Below are positions 54,633 through 63,367 of a stretch of 64,000 nucleotides of DNA, piece after piece. The position numbers were made by a program, and so were the translations under genes. This stretch comes from Roseburia porci (lineage in GTDB: Bacteria > Bacillota > Clostridia > Lachnospirales > Lachnospiraceae). Within the stretch, counting starts at the first letter, position 1. Every line of letters starts with the position of its first letter. The stretch spans positions 1 to 64,000 of the forward strand of contig NZ_VUNI01000005.1 of assembly GCF_009695765.1 (NCBI RefSeq), in the 5' to 3' direction. The notes beneath the pieces are model-generated. The model did not search any database, was not told the origin of the DNA, and saw nothing but the letters and a program-made list of their open reading frames with translations.

Positions 54633-54660
54633 CTGCGATTCGCAATTTCCGGGGTGTTTC
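54614..54660 (-). terminator. Terminator after the chemoreceptor gene
   Basis: Minus strand ACCCCGG ... CCGGGGT with an inner GCGA/TCGC element, followed by ATTTTTG. Ends the binding-protein/chemoreceptor transcript. Confidence 0.8.
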
Positions 54661-54664
54661 GCTA

Positions 54665-56419
54665 TCAGATTTTGGTAAATACCGCAGTCTCGTTTTGAAG
54701 TTCTGACGAAATCTGCTGGTTTTCTTCCATTCTCTTTGAAATTTTCTCCATATCGGTAACAAGCATCTGCGTGCTTTCCGCAACGCCGTTGACACCTTTG
54801 ACACCTTCTTCGATGGCATTGGTAATGCTGTTTATGGAATCTGCAATTTCAACAGCTCCACGTTTCAGCTGATCGGTCTGCTGTTCAAACTGCTTCATCG
54901 TTGTCTCAATATAAGAAGCATTCTCACGATACTGTGTACCGGAATCTACAAAGCTTTCCAGTTCCGGCACAATACTGTCGTTCATGTATGACACAAGATC
55001 CTGTGCATGTTCTGCAAGATTATGTACGGCATTTGTAACAACTGTATTAATCTCCTGAATACGGTTTGCGGTCTGTCTGCTGGACTCTGCAAGCTGACTG
55101 ATCTCACCTGCCACAACTGCAAATCCTTTTCCTGCTTCTCCGGCTCTTGCAGCCTCAATTGACGCATTCAGGGAAAGAAGGTTGGTCTGACTTGAAATAT
55201 TCAAAATATCATTGGTAAGACTGTTAACCTGATCCACACTCTTGCTTTCCTCAATTGCCTGATTTAAGATCTCAAGAATCTCATTGACCTTGGCACTTGT
55301 TGTCTGCATATTATCTTTTGCGGAACTCTGCATATTATCTGCATGCTGCATCATTTCCTGTGAGAATTTACTTAATTCTGCGGATTTTTCAGCAATAATG
55401 CTTACCTCATTCTTTACACCTTCCGCATTATTATTAATCAGGGATGCATTGCTGGATACTTCTTCCATTGTCGCAGATAACTCCTCCGTCAGTGCTGACA
55501 GATCGGATGCACTGTCGTTAGAGGTCTGTACACTTTCCATAACCTCGTTGACCACGGAATCCATTTTCTCTGAATCACTGCTCAACACAGCAAAAATATG
55601 CTGTAATTTTTCCATGAAAGCATTGATACCATGTCCCAGACTTCCAATCTCTCCAACGGATGCAATCTCAACACGTTTGGTAAGATCTCCCTGGCGCTTC
55701 TCAATGTCTTTGATGATTCCGGTGATCTCTTTTTCTGTCCGTTTGATCGGGTGGATAACCAGTTTCACAACACCGACGATGGCACTGAGCACCGCAAGAA
55801 TACTGATTACGATTGTGATCACATTGCTGACAATGGAGCTGTGATATACGTTTGCAAGATGGGCTCTTGTTTTCTCTGAATTCTCCGATGTATGCTGTGT
55901 TATCTTATCCAGATCCGATATCATTGCAGCGGAATAATTTGCAAGATCTCCGTTCGCACATGCGTAAGCATCCGCTGTCTTTGTATTTGCACTGTATGCT
56001 ACAACATTGGTGATCGCAACTTTAAAATTCTCATAATTAGTCATCAGATCATCATAACTGTCCTTGTCATCTGCATCCACAACTCCACCAAAATCATCCA
56101 GCTTCTGTTCCAGATCTGTTTCCTGTGATTTGATTGTGTTTACAAGATTGATCATTGTATCAAAATCGGTTGCAATAATATGTGATAATGCATTCTGATG
56201 GATGGACTGCATCTCCTCCTGGATTGCATTCAGCGAAATCATGCTTTCCATATATTCATCCGTGATCTGTGTTGCCTTCGCATTGACACTTCGAATATTC
56301 TTCATTGCAAGAATATTCGAAAAAACACCTACAATTCCAAGTATAATAACAGGAACCAGAATCAGTACACGGATGCTTGTTCCGGTCTGTTTTTTTGCAT
56401 TTTTAACCTTATTATTCAT
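54665..56419 (-). CDS. Methyl-accepting chemotaxis protein
   Basis: 584 residues: transmembrane helix about 18-40, an extracytoplasmic four-helix bundle of about 155 residues, second transmembrane helix about 203-225, HAMP (about 227-285) and a long signalling domain with the conserved hairpin tip ([28 protein letters not shown]) near 435-462. It would relay an external chemical cue to CheA/CheW, implying motility genes elsewhere. It is 14 bp after the solute-binding lipoprotein gene, which may supply its ligand. Confidence 0.95.
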   Translation of the reverse strand: MNNKVKNAKKQTGTSIRVLILVPVIILGIVGVFSNILAMKNIRSVNAKATQITDEYMESMISLNAIQEEMQSIHQNALSHIIATDFDTMINLVNTIKSQETDLEQKLDDFGGVVDADDKDSYDDLMTNYENFKVAITNVVAYSANTKTADAYACANGDLANYSAAMISDLDKITQHTSENSEKTRAHLANVYHSSIVSNVITIVISILAVLSAIVGVVKLVIHPIKRTEKEITGIIKDIEKRQGDLTKRVEIASVGEIGSLGHGINAFMEKLQHIFAVLSSDSEKMDSVVNEVMESVQTSNDSASDLSALTEELSATMEEVSSNASLINNNAEGVKNEVSIIAEKSAELSKFSQEMMQHADNMQSSAKDNMQTTSAKVNEILEILNQAIEESKSVDQVNSLTNDILNISSQTNLLSLNASIEAARAGEAGKGFAVVAGEISQLAESSRQTANRIQEINTVVTNAVHNLAEHAQDLVSYMNDSIVPELESFVDSGTQYRENASYIETTMKQFEQQTDQLKRGAVEIADSINSITNAIEEGVKGVNGVAESTQMLVTDMEKISKRMEENQQISSELQNETAVFTKI

Positions 56420-56433
56420 AGCTTCCTCCTGCT

Positions 56434-57714
56434 CTACTGTGCATTCGATGCCGTAACACCTTTCACCATGGTATCTAATAAATCCTGAAGATCCTGTCCT
56501 GTTGGATTACCCGCTGCCATCTGTGCTGCAAAGGTCTGTACCGGATCCCAGTAATTGCCGCCAATTCTCTGAAGACTTGCAAATTCAGACTGTGCAAGTA
56601 CTGCCTGAATAGCCGGAGAATCTGCTATTTCACCCGATTCTGACGCATTTTTGTTGGCCGGTCCCTGCTGTCTTAATTCAAAACGCAGTGTCTGATTCTG
56701 TTCGTTACTGATCCACTCGGCAAGTTTGGATGCCCATGCGGCATTTTTTGAGTATGCATTCGCACCAACTAGTTTATACCCTTTAAAGGATGCCATCTGC
56801 ACCTGCTGGCCTGCACAGGTATAAGTCGGGAGTTTTACTGCTGCATAATTGTCTCCCCAGGCCTGCTCGATATCATTTGCATTCCATACACCGGAAACAC
56901 CTGCTATGACGGTTCCATTCTGAATGCCTTCCATCATTCCTTCATCATCCGTATTTAAAAATCCAGGACTCGCAGCGATGGAAAGCATGGACTGTGCAAC
57001 ATCCACGCCTTTGATACTGCCATCCTGGCTGTTCCAGGTACAGTAATTGGAGATTCCATCGTCATTTAGCCCTACTTCCATTCCGGTATTGCCAAAGAAG
57101 GAATACACATACCATCCGGAAGACCAGTCCATACTTACTTTCTTACCGTTTGCTGCCGCAACAGACAACATCTGATCCAGTGTCTGTACATCCGAATCGG
57201 AAAAATATTCCTTATTATAATACATAAAATAACCATTATCTGCGGTCAGCGGATACGCATACAACTGATCATTGACACTGGCTGCATCCGCCGCTCCATC
57301 TACACTGGCAGATGCAATCTCATTGGAATTCTCAATTGGCTCCAATACTCCGGCCGCCACAAGCGCTCTTAACTGATCATCGGCAAATGTAAATACATCC
57401 GCACTATTCAGGACATCTCCAAGCAGATCATCCTTACAGTTGGACTCAGCTTCTGCTGTAATGGTAATGTCAAATTTCGCCTGTGATGCATATTCTTTTT
57501 CAAAGCTGTCTGTAATCTGCTTCAGAAGATCTGCATCTTCCTCTGCTCCCCAGACCGTCAGTGAAATCGTTCCATCATCGGACTTGTTGTCTGTCTGTGT
57601 AGTTTCTGCTGTTTGTGTTCCGTCCGTGCCTGCCGTTCCATTACCACAGCCGCCTGCGACCAGGGATGCTGCCATAAGTGACGCGCAAAGCACCGCAACT
57701 CTCTTTCTTCTCAT
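56434..57714 (-). CDS. Extracellular solute-binding lipoprotein (sugar ABC type)
   Basis: 426 residues. A signal peptide with a Cys site ([10 protein letters not shown], lipobox-like, cleaved before Cys23), a Thr/Gly/Asp-rich linker, then a periplasmic-binding-protein fold of the maltodextrin type ([61 protein letters not shown]). No permease or ATPase lies nearby. SD GGGAGG before the ATG. Followed directly by the chemoreceptor gene. Confidence 0.9.
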   Translation of the reverse strand: MRRKRVAVLCASLMAASLVAGGCGNGTAGTDGTQTAETTQTDNKSDDGTISLTVWGAEEDADLLKQITDSFEKEYASQAKFDITITAEAESNCKDDLLGDVLNSADVFTFADDQLRALVAAGVLEPIENSNEIASASVDGAADAASVNDQLYAYPLTADNGYFMYYNKEYFSDSDVQTLDQMLSVAAANGKKVSMDWSSGWYVYSFFGNTGMEVGLNDDGISNYCTWNSQDGSIKGVDVAQSMLSIAASPGFLNTDDEGMMEGIQNGTVIAGVSGVWNANDIEQAWGDNYAAVKLPTYTCAGQQVQMASFKGYKLVGANAYSKNAAWASKLAEWISNEQNQTLRFELRQQGPANKNASESGEIADSPAIQAVLAQSEFASLQRIGGNYWDPVQTFAAQMAAGNPTGQDLQDLLDTMVKGVTASNAQ

Positions 57715-57768
57715 ATAATCCCTCCCAGAATTGTATTGATCGATTTTCTATACATACAACGGTTTATC

Positions 57769-57797
57769 ATTATATAGTGTTCTAGATTCTTTTTCAA
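57769..57797 (-). promoter_or_regulatory. Promoter of the binding-protein/chemoreceptor pair
   Basis: Minus strand TTGAAA (57797-57792), 17 bp, TATAAT (57774-57769), with a leader of about 50 nt. Confidence 0.7.
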
Positions 57798-57798
57798 C

Positions 57799-57836
57799 AA
57801 AAAAGATAGTACCATATAAATTTATAGTACTATCTT
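57799..57836 (-). terminator. dapB terminator
   Basis: Minus strand AAGATAGTAC, AT-rich loop, GTACTATCTT with T4 after the stem. It sits about 100 bp past dapB. Confidence 0.75.
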
Positions 57837-57938
57837 ACCACATTTGTCCTATTTCGTCAATTTTCGTTGTGCATTTTAGCGCACAAGTTGATTGTTTTTA
57901 TTCTTTTTTTGGTTATTTTAACATGTTTTTTTACCAAA

Positions 57939-58700
57939 CTATTTTGCTGCGATTACATCTGCCATATCATAATGTCCCGCCGGCTTTCCTGCAAGGAATT
58001 TTGCAGCTTCCACAGCGCCTTTTGCAAATACGGCCTTGGAATATGCTGTATGCTTGAACTCGATCACTTCATCCTGTCCGCAGAACAGTACTTCATGCTC
58101 TCCTACGATATTGCCGCCACGTACCGCAGAGATTCCGATCTCGTGTGGATCTCTCTTTGCACGTTCTTTGGTACGGTCATATTTATAGGAATATGCCTGA
58201 TCGAGCGCCTCATTCATGGAATCCGCAAGTGCAAGCGCTGTTCCGCTCGGCGCATCCAGTTTCTGGTTATGGTGCTTCTCAACGATCTCCATATCAAATC
58301 CGGCCGGTGCAAATACGAGTGCCGCCTTCTTCAGAAGTTCCATCAATGTATTGATACCAAGGGACATATTCGCCGAACGCAGAATGGCGACTTTTCTTGC
58401 TGCTTTATCTACTTCGGATAGCTGTTCCTCGGAAAGTCCTGTTGTACATAATACGACAGGTACATTCTTTGCAACCGAATATTCAATCAGTGCATCCACT
58501 GCCTTTGCATTGGAAAAATCAATAATGACATCTGCTTCCACATCGCACGCATCGATGCTTTTAAAAACCGGATAATCATTTTTGATTCCATCATACAGAT
58601 CGATTCCCGCAACAATTTCGATCTCTTTATCGTCTTTGCAGATGCCGGTAATGGTCTGACCCATTTTACCATTGCATCCGTTCATAATTGCTCTAACCAT
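57939..58700 (-). CDS. dapB: 4-hydroxy-tetrahydrodipicolinate reductase
   Basis: 253 residues. NMNGCNGKMGQ-type nucleotide motif (ACT N-terminus MVRAIMNGCNGKMGQTI), VVLCTTGLSE, and the substrate-binding EIVEKHHNQKLDAPSGTAL near 160. Reduces dihydrodipicolinate in lysine and diaminopimelate synthesis. 28 bp after dapA, thus under the lysine riboswitch. Confidence 0.97.
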   Translation of the reverse strand: MVRAIMNGCNGKMGQTITGICKDDKEIEIVAGIDLYDGIKNDYPVFKSIDACDVEADVIIDFSNAKAVDALIEYSVAKNVPVVLCTTGLSEEQLSEVDKAARKVAILRSANMSLGINTLMELLKKAALVFAPAGFDMEIVEKHHNQKLDAPSGTALALADSMNEALDQAYSYKYDRTKERAKRDPHEIGISAVRGGNIVGEHEVLFCGQDEVIEFKHTAYSKAVFAKGAVEAAKFLAGKPAGHYDMADVIAAK

Positions 58701-58728
58701 TCTATTTCTCTCCTTGTATCTGATCCTT

Positions 58729-59619
58729 CTATTGTAATGTAATTCCGTATTCCTTCATAACATTGGCAAGTTTTGCCGCATTGTCTGCTCCCATCTCACA
58801 AAGTGGTGCACGAAGCGGACCGACTTCTTTGCCCATCAGATTAAGTGCTTTCTTAACAGGGATTGGATTGACCTCAGAAAACAGTGCATCTACAAGTGGA
58901 AGAGCCTCTAACTGCAGACGTCTTGCAGTTTCAATATCTCCCTTAAAGAAGCTGTCACACATCTGATGTACTTTTGTCGGTGCCACGTTGCTCCATACAG
59001 AGATCACACCGATTGCACCAATTGACATAAGCGGAACTACAAGTCCGTCTTCTCCGGAATACAGATCAAGTTTTCCATCTGTCAGATACATGGTCTTGGA
59101 TGCCTGTGCAAGATTGCCGGTTGCTTCTTTTAATCCGACCAGATTCTGCTCACTGTGAAACAGTTCGGCAACCGTCTCCGGCATCAGATTGCATCCGGTT
59201 CTTCCAGGAACATTGTACATAATGATTGGAAGTTTCGTGTTTCTCGCAATCTGTGTATAATGTTTCACAAGTCCGGCCTGTGTTGCTTTATTATAATAAG
59301 GAGTAACGATCAGAAGACCCTCCACACCATCTGCCTCTGCTTCCTGTGAAAGCTGGATTGCTGTTCTGGTGCAGTTTGATCCGGTTCCCGCAACAACCGG
59401 TACTCTGTGTTTTGTAAATTCTACTGCTGAACGGATGACTTTCTCATGCTCTTCCATATCCAGTGTAGAACTTTCACCTGTTGTTCCTGCAATGATGATT
59501 GCATCGGTGCCTGCATCGATCTGCTCATTGATCAGTTCCTCCAGTTTGTCGTAATTTACTTCCTCATTATTCTTCATTGGCGTTACGATAGCAACACCTG
59601 CGCCTTTAAAAATTGCCAT
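58729..59619 (-). CDS. dapA: 4-hydroxy-tetrahydrodipicolinate synthase
   Basis: 296-residue TIM barrel. GTTGESSTLDMEEHE near 43, VTPYYNKATQAG near 105, Tyr of MYNVPGRTGCN near 133 and the Schiff-base Lys in LVGLKEATGN near 160. Condenses pyruvate with aspartate semialdehyde. ATG at 59619 has AGGAGG nine bases upstream; the frame is open further into the riboswitch. Regulated by lysine. Confidence 0.97.
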   Translation of the reverse strand: MAIFKGAGVAIVTPMKNNEEVNYDKLEELINEQIDAGTDAIIIAGTTGESSTLDMEEHEKVIRSAVEFTKHRVPVVAGTGSNCTRTAIQLSQEAEADGVEGLLIVTPYYNKATQAGLVKHYTQIARNTKLPIIMYNVPGRTGCNLMPETVAELFHSEQNLVGLKEATGNLAQASKTMYLTDGKLDLYSGEDGLVVPLMSIGAIGVISVWSNVAPTKVHQMCDSFFKGDIETARRLQLEALPLVDALFSEVNPIPVKKALNLMGKEVGPLRAPLCEMGADNAAKLANVMKEYGITLQ

Positions 59620-59650
59620 AAATATGATCCTCCTGTAAAAATACACATTG

Positions 59651-59676
59651 AAAAAGCCGGCTTACAGAAAGCCGGC
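59651..59676 (-). terminator. Riboswitch-controlled terminator before dapA
   Basis: Minus strand GCCGGCTT, TCTGT, AAGCCGGC, then TTTTT. Lies between the lysine aptamer and the dapA start, so ligand binding would favour it. Confidence 0.88.
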
Positions 59677-59698
59677 ATGAATCTCAAAAAACGGTTCT

Positions 59699-59862
59699 GA
59701 TAGCTCCCCATCTCAGTCGATGACAGTCATAAAGCTATTCGCCTTATGCCCAGGATTCGATCCACAGAATATCTCCTCCTTCGGCGCTCATTCCTTTCCA
59801 CTGTGTTCTCCTGCATCTGCTGCATCCCACAGGCTACTGATAACTCGCGCAACCTCTATCAA
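59699..59862 (-). promoter_or_regulatory. Lysine riboswitch (L-box)
   Basis: Minus strand: GATAGAGGTTGCGC at the 5' side of P1, AGTA and GGAAAGGAATGAGCGCCGAAGG in the core, CTGGGCATAAGG and CTGTCATCGACTGAGATGGGGAGCTATC at the 3' end. P1 is GATAG with CTATC. These are L-box core elements. A terminator and dapA follow, as in other Clostridia. Confidence 0.9.
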
Positions 59863-59879
59863 TGATTATTATATTGTTC

Positions 59880-59908
59880 ATCATAGCACTCCGTTACAGC
59901 ACTGTCAA
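59880..59908 (-). promoter_or_regulatory. dapA promoter
   Basis: Minus strand TTGACA (59908-59903), 17 bp, TATGAT (59885-59880). It is just after the CobO-type gene's stop, so the lysine genes are transcribed apart from it. Confidence 0.75.
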
Positions 59909-59911
59909 CTG

Positions 59912-60397
59912 CTACTTTTCCGGAGCAATATTGTAGATTTCATCTGCAAATTCACGGACACCATCCTGCAAAATGCGTCCTGTAAATATAATGTCCATTT
60001 CTTCCGGTCTGCATTCCATCATACCACGGATATCTTCAATCGTAATCACTTTATGATCCAGCAGTCCCAGGATCTCATCAAAAATGATCATATCGCAGGC
60101 ACCTGTAGATATGACCTTCTTTCCATAATTAAAGCCATTTTTCAGGTTAATGCTTTCTTCTTTTTTCTCATCTTCACCCAATTCATCAAAAGGCGCATCT
60201 GATTTTGAAAACCGGAAAAATTTAATCTCCGGTTCAAGGCGCTGCAAAAATTCCAGTTCCTTCTCCATTTTTCCTTTGAGGAACTGTATCACGATAACAC
60301 TTTTTCCTTCACTGGCTGCATGAATCGCATTGCCGAGTGCAGCCGTTGACTTTCCATGTCCATCGCCATAATAAATCTGTACGACACCACTACTCAT
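59912..60397 (-). CDS. cobO: Corrinoid adenosyltransferase, CobO/BtuR type
   Basis: 161 residues. P-loop GDGHGKSTAALG near 12 (the family form), VIQFLKGK, MIIFDEILGLLDHKVI (Walker B region near 104) and IFTGR. It adds the 5'-deoxyadenosyl group of coenzyme B12 to cobinamide or cobalamin. No other cobalamin gene is in the window, so it may support B12 salvage. SD AGGAGG upstream. Confidence 0.92.
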   Translation of the reverse strand: MSSGVVQIYYGDGHGKSTAALGNAIHAASEGKSVIVIQFLKGKMEKELEFLQRLEPEIKFFRFSKSDAPFDELGEDEKKEESINLKNGFNYGKKVISTGACDMIIFDEILGLLDHKVITIEDIRGMMECRPEEMDIIFTGRILQDGVREFADEIYNIAPEK

Positions 60398-60510
60398 AAT
60401 TTCCTCCTAATCTGAAGCATCCGTTCCACCCCTCAGATTTGATATTGCATAAAATACCACACTATCTTTTTTTTTGCAACTTTTCGCTGAAATATGAGAA
60501 AAAAGGACTA

Positions 60511-61137
60511 TTAATCAAGAAATTCTATCTTACTTACCGACACTTCATATGCCACACGCTTTTCCGCCTGCGTATCACTCAGCTTTTTCACATACTCCCT
60601 GCTCTGGATTCTTCCCCAGATCTGAACATGGCTTCCCACTTCAAAACCGGATGCAAATCTTGCATTTCTGCCCCAGCAGATGCATGGGATATAGTCGGAT
60701 TTTCCATAAGATCTGTTTACCGCAACAAGAAGATCTGCAATCTCCCTTCCAAGAGGTGTTTTCCGGTAAACCGTATCCTTGCATATGTAACCATCCAGAT
60801 AGATCTGATTGCTGGCACTGTCCGCATCCTGCTTCTCAACAAGTTCAAGTTCTCTCGCAAAAACAGAAAGCACAAGACGGTTCTTTCTCTCCTCATGACG
60901 GTTGAACGAGCGGAACTGTCCCGCAACATACACATACTGTCCCTCATAATTCTGCGTTACATCGATCAGTCTTTCTGATACCATGACCGGAATATAATCT
61001 ACAAAGTCAGACAGCCGGCTTACCGACACCTGTACCATATAGAATCCCTCGCCATAGACTTCGTGACTATACTGGAAATCACTCACGATCTCTCCGATAA
61101 TCGATACCTGGTTGTTTTCAAAAATTTTATCTGCCAT
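60511..61137 (-). CDS. Single-stranded DNA-binding-like protein with two OB folds
   Basis: 208 residues. Two SSB/PriB-type OB folds in tandem: first from NNQVSIIGEIVSDFQYSHEVYGEGFYMVQV to about residue 100, second from QIYLDGYICKDTVYRKTPLGREIADLLVAV to the end, each with the aromatic/basic strand pattern. There is no acidic C-terminal tip as in standard SSB. The ATG at 61137 with GGGAG eight bases upstream is used; the frame runs on to 61254 but that is unsupported. A role in replication or plasmid-like DNA handling is inference. Confidence 0.8.
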   Translation of the reverse strand: MADKIFENNQVSIIGEIVSDFQYSHEVYGEGFYMVQVSVSRLSDFVDYIPVMVSERLIDVTQNYEGQYVYVAGQFRSFNRHEERKNRLVLSVFARELELVEKQDADSASNQIYLDGYICKDTVYRKTPLGREIADLLVAVNRSYGKSDYIPCICWGRNARFASGFEVGSHVQIWGRIQSREYVKKLSDTQAEKRVAYEVSVSKIEFLD

Positions 61138-61271
61138 GAATTGTTCTCCCTTCCTTTTGTGGAAATATTTGTTAGGTCTCAGTTTTAACATTGATTCATT
61201 GGTAGATTTCCTCAAAGCTTGTCGACAAGCGGGGCAAAAAATATGCAAATCCATGAAACCCTCGATTTTGC

Positions 61272-61299
61272 TTGCAGAATCACGATTTTATGATAAAAT
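61272..61299 (+). promoter_or_regulatory. Promoter of typA
   Basis: TTGCAG (61272-61277), 16 bp, TAAAAT (61294-61299) with extended -10 TG; about 42 bp before the gene. A perfect 12-bp palindrome (CTTGTCGACAAG) is upstream near 61218. Confidence 0.55.
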
Positions 61300-61341
61300 A
61301 TATAAGTTGTTTTCTAACTTATATTAGAAAGAAGGATAATT

Positions 61342-63180
61342 ATGTTACAAAAAAGAGAAGATATTCGTAATATTGCAATCATCGCTCACGTAGACCACGG
61401 TAAAACCACTCTGGTCGATGAGCTTTTAAAACAGTCCGGTGTATTCCGTGCAAACCAGGAAGTCCAGGAGCGTGTCATGGACTCCAACGACATTGAACGT
61501 GAAAGAGGTATCACGATCCTCTCCAAAAATACTGCCGTTCAGTATAAAGATATTAAGATCAACATCATCGATACCCCGGGCCATGCCGATTTCGGTGGTG
61601 AAGTAGAACGTGTTTTAAAAATGGTAAACGGCGTTGTTCTTGTTGTCGATGCCTTCGAAGGTGTTATGCCACAGACCAAATTCGTTTTAATGAAAGCACT
61701 TTCCTTAAATCTTCCGGTTATCGTATGTCTGAATAAGATCGACCGCCCGGAAGCCAGACCTGCTGAGGTTATTGATGAAGTATTAGAGCTTTTCATGGAT
61801 CTGGATGCTTCCGATGAGCAGCTCGACTGCCCATTTGTATATGCTTCTGCAAGAGATGGATATGCAATGTTAAATCTTGATGATGAGAAAAAGGATATGA
61901 CTCCTTTATTCGAAACAATCGTCAACTACATTCCGGCTCCAGAAGGTGATCCGGATGCAAATACACAGGTTTTAATCTCAACCATCGACTACAATGAATA
62001 CGTTGGCCGTATCGGTATCGGTAAGATCGACAACGGTTCTTTAAAAGTCAATCAGGAAGCCGTTGTTGTCAACCATCATGATCCTGACAAAAAAGAGAAA
62101 GTCCGTATCAGCAAATTATATGAGTTTGACGGTTTAAATAAAGTAGATGTTACCGAAGCCAAGATCGGTTCCATCGTTGCGATCTCCGGTATCGCAGATA
62201 TCCACATCGGAGATACCATCTGTGCCCCTGAGAATCCGGTTGCAATCCCATTCCAGAAGATCTCAGAGCCTACGATCTCCATGAACTTTATCGTAAATGA
62301 CAGTCCTCTTGCCGGACAGGAAGGTAAATATGTTACCTCCCGTCATATCCGTGACCGTCTTTTCAAAGAGCTGAACACCGACGTTTCTCTTCGTGTCGAA
62401 GAAACCGACAGCCCGGATGCATTAAAAGTTTCCGGACGAGGTGAACTGCATCTTTCCGTTCTGATCGAGAATATGCGTCGTGAAGGATATGAATTCGCAG
62501 TAAGTAAAGCCGAAGTTATTTATGAATATGATGAAAACGGCAAGAAATTAGAGCCAATGGAGCTTGCCTATGTTGATGTTCCGGACGATTTTACCGGTGC
62601 AGTAATCTCAAAACTCCAGCAGCGTAAAGGTGAACTTCTCAACATGTATTCGATTACCGGTGGTTATACACGTCTGGAGTTCCGTATTCCATCCCGTGGC
62701 CTTATTGGTTACCGTGGTGAATTCATGACGGACACAAAAGGAAACGGAATCATCAATACAATCTTCGATGGCTACGATGCATATCGCGGAGATATCGCAT
62801 ATCGTGCAACCGGTTCCCTGATCGCTTTCGAATCCGGAGAATCCGTTGCATATGGTCTGTTCTCTGCCCAGGATCGTGGTACCTTATTCATCGGACCTGG
62901 TGAAAAAGTATATTCCGGTATGGTCATCGGTCAGTGTGCAAAAGCTGAAGATATCGAGTTGAACGTCTGCAAGAAGAAACATCTTACCAACACCCGTTCT
63001 TCTTCCGCTGATGAGGCACTTACCCTGGTTCCGCCACGTATTTTAAGTCTTGAGCAGGCTCTTGACTTTATTGATACCGACGAGCTTCTTGAGGTAACTC
63101 CGAAAAATCTGCGTATCCGTAAACGTATTCTTGACCCTACTCTGCGTAAGAGAGCAAGCTATGCAAAGAAAAACAAATAA
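61342..63180 (+). CDS. typA: Translational GTPase TypA/BipA
   Basis: 612 residues. G1 AHVDHGKTTLVDELL near 15, switch with ERGITILSKN, G3 DTPGHADFGGEVERVL, G4 NKIDRP, then EF-G-like domains II, III and V and the BipA-specific C-terminus. Acts in 50S assembly and stress or cold response. SD GAAGG before the ATG, own promoter and a strong terminator after it. Confidence 0.98.
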   Translation: MLQKREDIRNIAIIAHVDHGKTTLVDELLKQSGVFRANQEVQERVMDSNDIERERGITILSKNTAVQYKDIKINIIDTPGHADFGGEVERVLKMVNGVVLVVDAFEGVMPQTKFVLMKALSLNLPVIVCLNKIDRPEARPAEVIDEVLELFMDLDASDEQLDCPFVYASARDGYAMLNLDDEKKDMTPLFETIVNYIPAPEGDPDANTQVLISTIDYNEYVGRIGIGKIDNGSLKVNQEAVVVNHHDPDKKEKVRISKLYEFDGLNKVDVTEAKIGSIVAISGIADIHIGDTICAPENPVAIPFQKISEPTISMNFIVNDSPLAGQEGKYVTSRHIRDRLFKELNTDVSLRVEETDSPDALKVSGRGELHLSVLIENMRREGYEFAVSKAEVIYEYDENGKKLEPMELAYVDVPDDFTGAVISKLQQRKGELLNMYSITGGYTRLEFRIPSRGLIGYRGEFMTDTKGNGIINTIFDGYDAYRGDIAYRATGSLIAFESGESVAYGLFSAQDRGTLFIGPGEKVYSGMVIGQCAKAEDIELNVCKKKHLTNTRSSSADEALTLVPPRILSLEQALDFIDTDELLEVTPKNLRIRKRILDPTLRKRASYAKKNK

Positions 63181-63210
63181 TCGTTTCCATCTGTATGGAT
63201 AGATTTTTCA

Positions 63211-63244
63211 AAAGGCTTTCGGAGTTCATTCCGGAAGCCTTTTT
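63211..63244 (+). terminator. typA terminator
   Basis: GGCTTTCGGA, GTTCAT, TCCGGAAGCC then TTTTT; ten pairs with one G-U. Confidence 0.9.
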
Positions 63245-63367
63245 CAGCGAAATTGTATTTTTCTCATATTTTTTTACAAAAGTTTCGACAAAATGGTATA
63301 AAATACTATATCTTTTCCGCAAAATCGTATAAAATATACAGTAACAAAGTTTACAAAGGAAAAAACT

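Noticed and set aside
61212-61223. Palindrome CTTGTCGACAAG upstream of typA as a replication or partition site
   Set aside because: Only one copy, no flanking repeats; it may be a minor operator at most.
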